Assembly: GCA_037013495.1 (NCBI GenBank)
Contig: CM072804.1
Span: 32,466,501-32,530,500, forward strand
Source of the DNA: Hippophae tibetana
Lineage: Eukaryota > Streptophyta > Magnoliopsida > Rosales > Elaeagnaceae
Length of the DNA: 64,000 nucleotides
Reading direction: 5' to 3'
The notes beneath the pieces are model-generated. The model was not told the origin of the DNA. It did no database searches and saw only the letters and a program-made list of their open reading frames with translations. Positions within the stretch are counted from its first letter, which is position 1, and every line of letters starts with the position of its first letter. Below, in pieces: positions 26,191-38,829 of the stretch. Both the position numbers and the translations under genes were made by a program.

Positions 26191-26530
26191 AATGAGTCTT
26201 ATGCTAAGATGGAACAACGTGCGTCACCCACCATCAGATCAAACGATGAATGGTCCAATTAGTGCATATTCTCCACTCTCCACGCAAGAGAGTCACGAGT
26301 GGAGTCCAGTTGTTTTGCATAGCCCATCGCGTAGAGTGGGGCCCAACTGTCTGCATAGCCTAGTGCATGGAAAAATGAGTCTCACATTTGGATGGAACAA
26401 TGCGCTTTACCCACCGTCAGATCAAATGATGAAAGATCTAGATTGTGCGTGTTCTCCACTCTCCATATGAGAGAGTCACAAGTGGAGTCCAGTTGTTCTG
26501 CACAACCCAGTGCGCAAAAGTTTCTGCTAC
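26191..26530 (+). repeat. ~183 bp tandem module in the U3 of the 5' LTR
   Basis: Two successive units start at AATGAGTCTTATG (26191) and AATGAGTCTCACA (26374). Each runs through GATGGAACAA, ATCAGATCAAA-like, TTCTCCACTCTCCA and GAGTCCAGTTGTT. The same two-unit layout recurs in the 3' LTR from 34104. It lies upstream of the likely promoter, where enhancer repeats are common in LTRs. Confidence 0.85.
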
Positions 26531-27232
26531 GCGATCCACCGAAGCTCCGTAGGCCCTCGTGTCTCGCCCAACCTGAATACACCACATTTTTTATTCTCCT
26601 TCCAATGAATCAAAGCTCGTAATGTGTCATGAGTAGTGTAAAAAAAATTCAGAAAATTTCTCCAGAAGTTCAACTTTTGCATGCCTCTTTTGAGGAATTT
26701 TTGGGTGTATTTTAGAAAAATAGAGAGCAAAGAAATTAGATAGCAGAGGCCATATTTCTTTTGTTGTTCTATTACTGAGAAAATACAAAGAACAAGCAGA
26801 GAGCAAAATGAAGATAAAAAATGTATTTTTTTAGTTGAATATTGAGTTAGCAACTCTTGAATATTGGGACATTCTTGAAGATTATTGTGCAAAACTTTGA
26901 AGTGGAATATTGCTTGGAGATTGAGGAATCATCAAAGAGTTTCTTCTAATCCTTTTGTCTTTTGATTTAATTTTTCTTAAATGTCTAAATTTTCTTGGAT
27001 TGTGATTTCAATATTTGCTACGAACTAAATTATTTGTTCTAGGGTTGCAATGTAGCTTACATTATCAAGCTTGAATTAATTATTTTTGAATGATTTGTGG
27101 GATGTTGATTTTAATTTTTTTATTATGTTTGTGATTAATGCCTTTGATTGTTGGAAAATTAATCAATTGATTTTTGAACCCTAATGAATTTGGAAAATGA
27201 ACTTTTGTGTTTTTCTCTTGGATAGAATAATA

Positions 27233-27262
<30 letters not shown>
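27233..27262. repeat. (TG)n(AG)n microsatellite in the 5' LTR
   Basis: A TG run is followed by an AG run. The corresponding part of the 3' LTR (about 35050-35070) lacks it, so it expanded after insertion. Confidence 0.9.
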
Positions 27263-27263
<1 letters not shown>

Positions 27264-30200
27264 TAGCAATATACCTTTATTTTATGTGTAGCTATTGAGA
27301 ACTTTGAGCTTAATAAATCTTTGGTAAATTTAATTCTCATAGGAATATAGTGAATTAATTTAATGAGATGTGTATATTTGTTATCGAAAGAGACATGTGG
27401 ATAAATTAGGAGTTCCTGGTTGAAAAATTAAATGCGATAACATAAATCAAGAGAAAATAATATGAATCAAGTGGATTAATTTGGTGAAATTGCAAACCTA
27501 GAGTTTTCTTCAAGCGTTAATTTCTTATATTGTTATTTAGAGTTAGTTTAGTTTAACTCTATCCAAATATCGATTGTTTGGATAAAATTAGATTGAGACA
27601 ACTTTAGTACTTAACAAAGATTAGTAACAAATCTCTATGGGAATGATATCGTATTTATCACTTACTACTTGTGGTCGTCTATACTTGCACGTTGATGTTC
27701 TTTTAAGATTCCAACAAGTATTTGGCGCCTTTGTCGGAGATTTGATTTACTATTTTTATTGATATTAATACCAATCAATCTAATTTTAGTTCAAACCTTT
27801 CATTTATTTGTTTATTTTTATATTTACTTTATTAGATTTATTTTTCTGATTTTCAAGTGAATTGGGACTTTGTATGCAACACACAAGAAGTCTTAGCATT
27901 CCTCTATTTGATCCATAAATTGAGAGAACTCTTTTAAAATTAAAGAACGATAAGGAAGTAGTTTTGTAACATAGTATCATGGATGAGGACATTCATTAAG
28001 TGGAAGAACCAAGATCTCTAAGAGACTATATATTGCCTCTTGTTAGTGGGATTCATTTAAGCATTAGAAGACCTGTGATTCAAGCCATAAATTTTGAGAT
28101 TATGCCTGCTATCATTTAGATGATTCAAACTTCAATTCAGTGTGGAGGCTTACCGCATGATGACCTAAACACTTATATAGCTAATTTTTTAGAGATTTGT
28201 GACACTTTCAGGCATAATGGAGTCACCGATAATGCTATCAGGTTGAGACTTTTTCCTTTTTCACTCTGGGATAAGGAGAAGAGTTGGTTGAGTTCATTGA
28301 CATCTGGTTCTATAACTACTTGGGATGATTTGGCTCAAAAATTCTTAGCAAATTTTTTCCACCAGTAAAGACTGTAAATATGAGGAATGATATCACTACC
28401 TTTGTGTAGTTTGACTCAGAACCGTTATATGAGGCTTGTGAAAGGTATAAGGATCTACTTAGAAGATTCCATCACCATGGTTTACCAAAGTGGCTTCAAG
28501 TTCAGACATTTTATAATAGTTTGAAGGGTTTGACTAGAAATATGATTGACGTTGTAGCATGTGGTGTTCTTATTGCAAAATCTATTGATGAAGCCTATGA
28601 CTTATTAGAGGAAATGGCTTCCAACAGCTACCAGTGGCTATCAGAGAGGATGATTCCTAGAGAGTGGTTGTAATTCATTAGATTGATGCTATGTTTTCTT
28701 TAAATACACAAGTGTCAACTTTGGCTAAAAAGATTGATACTCTAGGTGTTCATTCTATTCAGAGTCCTTTTGTTGCATGTGAAATTTGCAATGGAAGCCA
28801 TGCCAGTGAAAGATGTCCTCACAACTTTGAATCTGTTAGTTTTGTTGCAAACTACAATAGCCATCAAAACAACCCTTATGCCAACACTTACAATCCAGGT
28901 TGGAAGAATCATCCTAATTTTTCTTGGAGTAACAATCAAGGCTAGTCATCTTCTATGAAGCCTACATATCATCCGGGTTTTCACAATCAAGCTCAACTAT
29001 AAGAGAAAAATCCATCATTGGAAGATATGTTTGCTCAATACATGGCTAAGAATGAGACTATTCTTCAGAATCAAGCAGCATCTATCAGAAATATTAAAGT
29101 TCAATTAGGTCAACTTGCTACTGCGCATGCTGTCAACAATCGCTCTTCAGGAGCTTTTCCTATTGAAACTGAAACCAATCCAAAAACGGAAGGAAAAGAG
29201 CATTGTAAGGTAGTTACACCTGACCACTTTCACTCTCCAGCTTGTAGATAGGTCTTTAAAGCACCCAAGAGGCATTATAAAGGATGTGCTTGTGAAGGTA
29301 GGCAAGTTTTTCTTTCCTAAGAATTTCATAATTCTTGATATGGAGGAAGACAAAGTGATCCCTATTATTCTCGGGAGGCCATTTTTAGCAATAAGTAGGA
29401 CTTTGATTGATGTTTAGAAAGGGGAGCTCATCATGAGAGTTCAAGACCAAGAGGTAACTTTCAATGTTTTTAAAGTTATGAAATTTCTAGGTGAATCTGA
29501 TGATTGTTTTTAAGTTGATGTGGTGAATGAGTTAGTTTAAAGCAGGTTCACGGAAAAATTTACTACGGATTCTTTGGAAGTTTCTCTTGTGAAGGCTAAT
29601 TTTATTGATGACCTAGAATCTCTTGAGTATCTTAAGATATTTGAAGCATCTCCACAACTCTCTCGTTCTCAGAATAAAGTTGATGCATCACAAGTTATTA
29701 CACCTTCTAAATCTACTCATTTAAAGCCATCTGTGGAAGAACAACCATCATTAGAGCTTAAGCCATTGCCTAATCATCTATGGTATGCTTATTTGGGTGA
29801 TTTGTCTACTCTACGTGTGATTATTTCATCCTCTCTAGATGAAGATCAAGAAAACAAGTTGTTAAAAGTGTTTTGAAATTACAAGACAACTTTGGGGTGG
29901 TCTATAGCTTATATTAAAGGGATCAACCCTTCACTATGCATGCATAAGATCTTGTTTGAGGAAGATTGCAAGCTTATTATTGGGCCTCAACGTCTTTTGA
30001 ATTCAATCATGACGGATTTAGTGAAAGATGAGATCATTAAGTGGTTAGATGTAAGTATTATCTATCCCATTTTAGATAGCTCTTGGGTTAGCCCAATTCA
30101 TTGTGTGCCGAAGAGAGGAGGAATTACGGTGAAGGCTAATAGCAACAATGAGATTATTCCCACAAGAAAATTGATAGGTTGTAAAGTTTTCATGGACTAT

Positions 30201-32880
30201 CGAAAGCTCAACAAGGAAACTCGCAAGGATCATTTCCTTCTTCCATTCATTGATCAGATGCTTGATAGATTGGTTGGACATTCATTCTATTGTTTCTTGG
30301 ATGGGTATTCTGGATACAACCAAATTGTTATAGCTCCCGAGGATAAAGAGAAGACCACTTTCACTTGTTTATATGGACCTTTTGCTTTTCGGAGAATTCC
30401 GTTTGGACTTTGCAATGCCTCAACAACTTTCAAAGGTATACGATGGCTATCTTTTCAGACATGGTGGATAATTTCATTGAGGTATTTATGGATGACTTTT
30501 CAATTTTTGGTGATTCATTGGATATGTGTTTGCATAACCTTTCTTTGGTCCTACAAAGATGTGAAGAGACAAACTTGGTGTTAAATTGGGAAAAGTGTCA
30601 TTTCATGGTATAAGAAGATGTTGTTCTCGGCCATCTATTTTTTTCAAAAGGAATTGAAGTGAATAGGGTAAAGATTGAGACTATTGAGAAGCTACCTCCT
30701 CTAACATCTGTCAAAGGAATTAGAAGTTTTCTTGGTCATGCGTGATTCTACAGGCGGTTCATCAAGGACTTTTCTAAGATCTCTAAGCCTCTTTGCAATC
30801 TTTTGGAGAAAGATAGGAAATTCAATTTTGATGAAGATTGTCTAGAAGCTTTCCAATCGCTGAAAGAGAAGCTGATCACTACTCCCATCATTAATGCACT
30901 AGATTAGAGTCTACCTTTTAAGCTCACGTGTGATGCTACTGACTTTGTAGTTGGAGTTTTTTTGGTCAACGCAAAGAGAAAGTTTTCCATGCCATCTACT
31001 ATGCTAGCAAGACTTTGACTGATGCTCAGCTTAATTATGCTACCACATAAAAGGAGTTACTTGTTATTGTATATGCTTTTGAAAAGTTCTTCTCTTATCT
31101 AATTGGTATTAAAGTGATAGTTTACACTGATCATTCTACCATAAAATATATTATTGCTAAGAAGGATGAAAAAATGAGATTGATTAGATGGGTACTCCTA
31201 TTGCAAGAATTTGTTTTAGAGATCAAGGATAAGAAGGGAATCGAGAATCAAGTGGCAGATCATCTATCTAGACTGGAGAATAGAGATGGTGTTATAGACA
31301 AGACCATCATTGGCGAGATTTTTCCAAATGAGAAACTATTTTCCTTTTATCATAGAAGTGTGCCATGATATGTTGATTATGTTAATTATATTATGAGTAA
31401 TGTGCTTCCACCTGATTTATCTTTCTAACAGAAAAAGAAATTCTTACATGATGTCAAGTACTATGTATGGGATGATCCTTTCTTGTTTAAGAGTGTGTAG
31501 ATCAAATTATTACAAGGTGTGTTCCTAAGGAAGAAATTAAAGACATAATTGGGCATTTTCATTCTTCAGCGTATGAGGGTCATTTTGGAGGAGAAAGAAC
31601 AACAACTAAGGTTCTTCAATCAGGTTTTTACTGGCTAACTCTTTTTAAATATGCACATTTCTTTGTCTCATGATGTGATAGGTGCCAAAGAGTTGGAAAC
31701 GTTTTCAAAGAGACACGAGATGCCTCTCAACAACATTCGTGAGGTGGAAATATTTGATGTTTAGGGTATTGATTTCATGGGACCTCTACATTCTTGTTGT
31801 GATGGATTATGTTTCTAAGTGGGTGGAAGCAGTTGCCTTGTCTACCAATGACTCCAAGGTGGTGTTGAATTTCTTAAAGAATTTTTTTTTACTCGTTTTG
31901 GCACCCCAAGGGAAATCATCAGCGATGAGGGAACTCATTTTTGCAACAAATATTTTGAAGCACTCATTGCCAAATATAGGGTCACTCACAAGATCGCAAC
32001 TGCTTACCATCCTCAAACAAGTGGGAAAGTTGAGATTTCAAAATAGAGAGGTAAAGAGGATCCTTGAGAAGACAGTAAATCCTTTTAGGAAGGATTGGTC
32101 TAAGAGGTTAGAAGATGCACTTTGGGCATATCAGACAACATATAAGACACCTAATGGGATATGTCCATATCGGTTAGTTTTTGGGAAAACTTGTCATCTC
32201 CCAATTGAACTAGAGCACAATTCATATTGGGCAATCAAGAATCTGAATTTTGACTTGAGAGCTGCAAGCAAAAAGCATCTTCTATGACTCAATGAGATGG
32301 ATGAGTTCTGTCTACAAGCATATGAAAATGCTTAGCTTTATAAAGAGAATACAAAGAGATTGCATGACAACAAGATCTTGCATCACCACTTTGAACTAGG
32401 AGATAAAGTTTTTCTCTTCAATTCTCGTTTGAAGTTCTTCCCAGGAAAACTCAAATCTAGGTGGTGAGGTACTTTCACTATTACCAAAGTTCACCCATAT
32501 GGAGCTATTTATATTAAAGGTAATGAATCACAAAGGACTTTCCAAGTGAACGGGCAAAGACTCAAACATTATTGGGGAGGTGATATTGATCGTCAAAAGT
32601 CCACCATTTTGTTATCTGACCCTACCTAAAGCAAAGAAACAAGAAGCTAAGATGATGACTCTAAATCAAACACTTCTTGGGAGACAACCCATGTGTTTTA
32701 GTTTTTATTTATTTTACTTAGTTGCACACCTTTTAGTTTGAATATTTCTTTATTTTGTTATTTTGTTTGGTAGGTGCAAAATGTATAAAGTGAAGCTATT
32801 TTTTTTTATTTCAATCTTACAAGCTAACTCACCAACCAAGGAAGTTTGTTTTAACCCATCTCTTTTGTTCTTTAATTTTC

Positions 32881-32920
32881 ACACATTGAGGACAATGTGC
32901 ATATTAAGTTTGGGGGTGGA
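32881..32920 (+). repeat. Conserved Athila 3' block
   Basis: CATTGAGGACAATGTGCAT followed by ATTAAGTTTGGGGGTG closely matches 1138-1172 and 58826-58857. In each case it lies a few hundred bases after the integrase. It is a family signature; its role is not known to me. Confidence 0.7.
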
Positions 32921-33891
32921 GAGACTGAACATATTTGAATTATTTGCTTGGTATTATTACTTGTATGGCTTTGTTTTTTTGATTGATTGAAACTTGAGGA
33001 TATATTCTGCTTTTCGTGGTTATTTATTTTTATTTCTTTGGTTGGATTGATGCATATCTCTTTGAAAAATGTGAATATTGTCTAAGTTTGTGTGTAATTT
33101 TTGAGTAAGTTTCATTTTGACTAGAATATGTCTATTTATGAGCACTAGTCTTGATCTTTGAGTTGTTATGCTAATTTAGAGAAGGTTTATGTGAATATTA
33201 TACAAAATCCTAGACAAAACTTAACTAAGGAAATGATTTAAGCCATCTCTGAATTGTTTGAGCCTTTCTATCCAACTTTAAATGTTTTATCCATAGTATA
33301 CCCCATTTGAGCCTTTATGTTGACTTTTATTTGTCACTCATATATTAGCCTAGTAAAAAAAATCAAAAAGAGATTGTGGCATGAGAAGTTAAATACCAAC
33401 TTTGGAAGTGTTCATTTAGATGTTAGAAGGTGCCTTGTTATGATCCTACAATGATATATGTGCTTAGGGAAAGCTTTAGCCAAATATTGTCCTTTATCCT
33501 ACCTTTACCTAAGCCAACATTACAAGCTTAATAAAGGCCTATTGATCTTTGGTTTTTTGTTTGTCTACAACAGTGGAGAGAGAATTGAAAAACAAACTTA
33601 TGGGATTTGTGATTTCATTAAGATAAATTGCTTCCATATTTGCATAAACTCGTCCAAATTGCATGTGATGAATTATGGAAAGAATTCACACACACAAGAA
33701 AATTTAATGTGAAAATATGACATACTCTTGAATTGCTTTCAATGCTTAGATAAAATTCTTGTATTTCTTTGAGATATGTTGTTAATATGACCAATGAGAA
33801 ATGTTTTGAAAATCACCATTTTGAGTGCAAATATCCTTATTTTATTTCTTTTCTTTTGCTCAAGAACTAACAAAATCTTAAGTATGGGGGA

Positions 33892-35483
33892 TGATAACTC
33901 TGTGTTCTAAAGTTATTTTGTCTAATTTATTAATTATTATTGCTATGTTCTTAGGGTTTTTAGTTAATTTTATGTTTCTAAATTATTATTTGGTGTTAGT
34001 TTTGTAGGAAATTATATTTTTAGAGAAAAGGAAACAATTTTCATTAAAAAGGACTTGAATGAAAATAACAAAAGTTGAAAATTTAAATTTTTTCTACGTA
34101 GAAAATGAGTCTCCGTCAGATCAAACGATGAACGATCTAGATCGTACGTGTTCTCCACTCTCCATGCAAGAGAATCATGAGTGAAGTCAAGCTATTATAC
34201 ACAGCCCAGCACGTAGAGTGGGGCCCAACTATCTACATAACCCAGTGCATGGAAAACGAGTCTCATATTTCGATGGAACAATGCGCATCACCCACCGTTA
34301 GATCAAATGATGAATGGTCCAGATCGCGCATGTTCTCCACTCTTCATGCGAGAGAGTCACAATTGGAGTGTAGCTATTCTGCACAGCCTCAAGCTTAATT
34401 ACCTACGATGCAATTCATCAAAGATCTGTGCTCCCTCGCGTCTCGCCCAGCCTATATACACCAACAGCCCAACTTTTGTACATTTTTATTTACACCTTTT
34501 TTGCACACCTCTTTTGAGAAATTTTTGTGTGTATTTTAGAAAAAATAGAGAGCAAATAAATTAGAGAATAGAGGACATATTTTTGTTGTTTTTTTGTTAT
34601 TGAGAAAATACAGAGAACACACAAAATGCAAAATGAAGAGAAAAAAAAGTATTTTTTTAGTTGAATATTGAGTTAGTAACTCTTAAATATTGGGGCATTC
34701 TTGAAGACTATTGTGCCAAACTTTCAAGTGGAATATTTCTTGGAGATTGTGGAATCATCAAAGAGTTTCTTCTAATTTTTTTATTTTGATTTAATTTTTC
34801 TTAAATGTCTAAATATTCTTGGATTGTGATTTCAATATTTTCTATGAACTAAATTATTTGTTCCAAGGTTGCAATATAGCTTACATTATGAAACTTGAAT
34901 TAATTATTTTTGAATGATTTGTGGGATGTTGCTTTTAGTTTTTTTATTATATTTGTGTTTAATGCCTTTGATTGTTGGAAGATTAATCAATTGATTTATG
35001 AAACCTAATGAACTTGGAAAAGGAATTTTTGTGTTTTGCTCTTGGATAGAATAACATATATAGATGAACTTTGAGCTTAATGAATCTTTGGTAAATTTAA
35101 TTCTCATAGGAATATAGTGAATTAATTTAATGAGATGTGTCTATTTGTTATCGGAAGAGACATGTGGATAAATTAGGAGTTCTTGGTTGACAAATTAAAT
35201 GCGAGAACATAAATCAAGAGAAAATAATATGATTCAAATGGATTAATTTGGTGAAATTGCAATCCTAGAATTTTCTTCAAGTGTTAATTTCATATATTTT
35301 TATTTAGAATTAGTTTAGTTTAACTCTATCCAAATATCGATTGTTTGGATAAAATTAGATTGAGACAATTTTAGTACTTAACAAATATTAGTAACAAATC
35401 TATGTGGGAAAAATATCATATTTATCACTTACTACTTGTGACAGTGCATACTTGTACATTGATGTTCTTTTAAGATACCAACA
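33892..35483 (+). repeat. 3' LTR of the nested Athila-like element
   Basis: It starts TGATAACTCTGTGTTC and ends GATACCAACA; it is 1592 bp. It aligns by eye with 25977-27716 throughout, including the tandem module (units from 34104 and 34255). A GGGGGA purine tract abuts its left edge. Confidence 0.92.
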
Positions 35484-38400
35484 TATAGTTGATAAATATA
35501 TGATAAAAATAAAGACAATGGTTGATAGTCTTATTTCTATTGGAGAACCAATTCCAACAACGGATCTGATTCTTCATGCAATCATAGAAATGAATCATCG
35601 ATACAATGCTTTTATGTGCAACATTACATATCAACCAGGCTTGGTTGCTGATAAGGAATTTCATAGTAGATTGTTAGTGTATGAATATAGATTTTAATAA
35701 CAAGATAAGGAAGAAAAAAGAATAAGTCTATTAGGCTAATCTAGCTAAGATTAAGGCTATGTATGTGACATGAGGTTCTAGTAGTGGTAAAACATAACCA
35801 CCTTATCAAGAAAGAGATGAGAGTTCTAATAATAGAGGTAGAGGAATAAGTCAAAGTAGAGGAAGTAAAAGAGGTGCTCAATGTAAATTTTGTGACAAGA
35901 TTGGACGTATAGCTTTTACCTATTCTTAGGAAATTCAACTTCCCATCCTCTAAATAAATCATTAATTACCATCTGCATATTTTGCTTCTGGTATTGAAGG
36001 GTCAAATAACTTTTGGATTTTGGATACAAGAGCTACATATCATTTGACAAATGATGGTGAAAATATGGGCAATCTTACACAATTTGTTGGCAATGATGGA
36101 TTACTTATAGGTAATGGTGATTCTTTACCAATATCTTACTCTAGTTCTTCTTACCTCAATGCATAATATCAATATCCTCTTATGTCCAATTTTTTACACA
36201 CACCATATATCATCAAAAATATTGTGATTGTTCATCAACTCTGTGAAGACAATGATCTCTTTATTGAATTTCATTCTCATTTCTTTTTTATTAAGGAAAA
36301 TATCATGAGTAAGGTTCTTATTCAAGGACCAACTAGTATAGGTCTTTACAAGCTTCCTTGTGATATATTTTCAATATAAAACTCATATTAAGGCTATTCA
36401 GGGGGATGGTGTAGGTAAATTCAAACCACTAGCTTTTGTCTTAGGATAGTGTGGCATAGTGCTTAGAAAAAAATATCATCATATCTCTAAATAGATTGGT
36501 ATGCCTGAGAGAAAGAATATAAGAGTTATAGACATTGGTCTCATTCTTTTCTTGTGTGAAACTATGCCTATAACTTATTGGAATAATGCTTTTCGAGCTG
36601 CTATGTTTGTGCTAAATTGTATTCCCTCTAAATTCATTCAATTCAAATCTAGTTTTTTTTTTTATCAAATAGAGCCTAATTACTTATTTTTAAGAGTTTT
36701 ATGTAGCTTGTGAACCCTTTGTCTTCACTCTAGTAAAACAATAAATTTGATGTAAAATATTTGGCTTGTGTTTTTATTGGTTATACACCTTATCAACGAA
36801 TAAATTGTGTTTCGAGGAAAAAAAGGGTAAATTTTACACTAGTAGTTACTTTATCTTTATTGAGCATATCTTTCATTTTATGGCTTCTTATACTTCTAAT
36901 TTTTCTTATAGCTTTTTGAATCCCTCTACTTTTTGTGATTTTGGATCGCCAACCAACATTTCTTTTTCTCAGCAAAGGTCACTTTCATATGTTCCTCATA
37001 TTGCCTTTGCTCATCTACCCTCTCATTATAGTGTTTCTAGTACTATTTAACCTAATCCTCTATCACCACCTAATATTGTTCACATTTAGGGTATAATTCT
37101 CAACACACACCTTTATAGTGTGCTACTCTTGTCAAAAGTACATTTTTTCCTCAGAGCTCTAAGCACAACTTGGCTTCTAATAAGTATACTTCTATTTTTA
37201 CAACATCTACCTGCACCTTCATAATTTACAGTAGTTTCCCATGCATACATATGCCAAGTCAAGCATTGTTAAGTATAAAGACTACATTATGTCCTCTTAT
37301 GTGCCTTAGGAACCTCACTCTTAGAAATAGGGCATTAAATACCCTAAATTAAAAGATTATATACCAAATGAGTATAATGCTTTATTGAGAAACAAAATGT
37401 GGGAGTTGATTCATAAACCTATTGATCAGAAGATTATTGGATGTTTATGAATTCTTAAAATCGAAACTTTGGCTTCTTGTATCATTAACAAATATAAGTC
37501 TTGATGGTTATCATAGGGATACTTGCAAATACATAGCTTAGACTACACTAAAAACTTATGTCAAGTTATCAAAGCCACCACCATACATGTAGTTCTCACA
37601 CTTGTTGTTCAGTTTGATTCAGAGTTGGCATAGGTGGACATCAAAAATGCTTTCCTGAATATGGACTTAGAGAAAATAGTTTACATGGAAAAATCTCCAG
37701 GGTTTATGGATTTTTCTGACCTTTATTATAGGTGTAAGCTCAATAAATCTGTTTATGGTTTAAAACAGGCACAATGTGGCTAGTATCATAAGATTAGTTC
37801 TTGCTTGTTAGCTTGGGACTTCACTAATGCACTAATTGATACTAGTCTCTTCTTCAAGATAGTGGATTAGATGTGATTGTGCTTCTAGTACATGTTGATG
37901 ACATTGTTCTCACAAGAAATAACACCTATATTTTAAATTAGTTTCCTAGTCATTTGAATGAGGTTTCTCTCTCTCAAGGATCTTGGTGCTTGAAACTACT
38001 TATAGGAATTGATGTTAAGTATGTTGCTTATGTTTTGTTTTTAAGTAAACAAAAGTACATTTCTATTTTGGTTGATCATGTTGGCTTTTGTCTTAGTGTA
38101 ACCCTAATACCACACCTATGCTTTGAGAAGGATTATTGTTGGGAATTGTTTAAGCATGATTGAGTATTGCTTGATGATAAATCTATTACTCAATACTATG
38201 CAATATTATTGCATTACAAGTCTAGAGCTTACCTTTTTTGTGAGTTGTTTGTGTTAGTTCCTATCCATACCAACATACGTGCATATGCAAGAACTCAAGA
38301 GTCTTTGTTATTTTCATGAAATATGTACATATGGGCTACATATTTTGAAGTTTAGTATCTTAACCTTGTAGGATACTCAGATGGAGATTGTAATGATTGT

Positions 38401-38829
38401 CCATATGATAGAAGAAGTATGAGAGCTTATTGTATTTTCTTAGTTGAAAACTTGGTGTCATAGGCTTTATCTAAACAAAATTTGTTTCTAGATTATCAGT
38501 AAAGTTAAAATATAGAGCAACCCTAATTTTATCAACTGAGGTAAAATGCATTCAATCTTTATTGACAAAATAAGGTATTAAGCTTAAGCATGTTCTTGTT
38601 ATGTTTTGTGAGTAAGTGCTAAATAATTAAGTTTGAACCTAGTTATGCATCAAAGGTCTAAACACATAAGATAGATATACATTTCATTTGTGAGTAAGTG
38701 CTAAAGAAAATGTTAGTTGAAGAGTATTGTCCATCTCATGATCAACTAATAGAATTTCTTACAAAGGCCTTACCTAAGAAAAGTGTAAGTCATGTCATTT
38801 GGTATTAGCATTCCCGAGTCCAAAAATGA

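Larger units (their letters stand above)
25977..27716 (+). repeat. 5' LTR of the nested Athila-like element
   Basis: It starts TGATAACTCTGTG and ends GATTCCAACA; it is 1740 bp. It contains a ~183 bp tandemly repeated module at 26191-26530 and a TG/AG microsatellite at 27233-27262. The primer site follows six bases after its end. Confidence 0.92.
25977..35483 (+). mobile_element. Athila-like Ty3/gypsy element nested in the copia gag
   Basis: Parts in order: 5' LTR 25977-27716; primer site TGGCGCCTTTGTCGGAG at 27723-27739; gag about 27870-28960 with a CX2C-type knuckle (CEICNGSHASERC) near 28780; protease-type region about 29280-29470; reverse transcriptase about 29940-30640; RNase H about 30880-31300; integrase about 31540-32480; the conserved ACATTGAGGACAATGTGCAT block near 32881; about 950 bp of 3' non-coding; purine tract GTATGGGGGA ending at 33891; 3' LTR 33892-35483. 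GATAG (25972-25976) and TATAG (35484-35488) are near-identical target duplications. All parts are present, but it is broken in about ten or more places. No envelope-like frame was recognised. Confidence 0.9.

Noticed and set aside
26192-26622. Several open frames on both strands
   Set aside because: They are readings of the tandem U3 module of an LTR.
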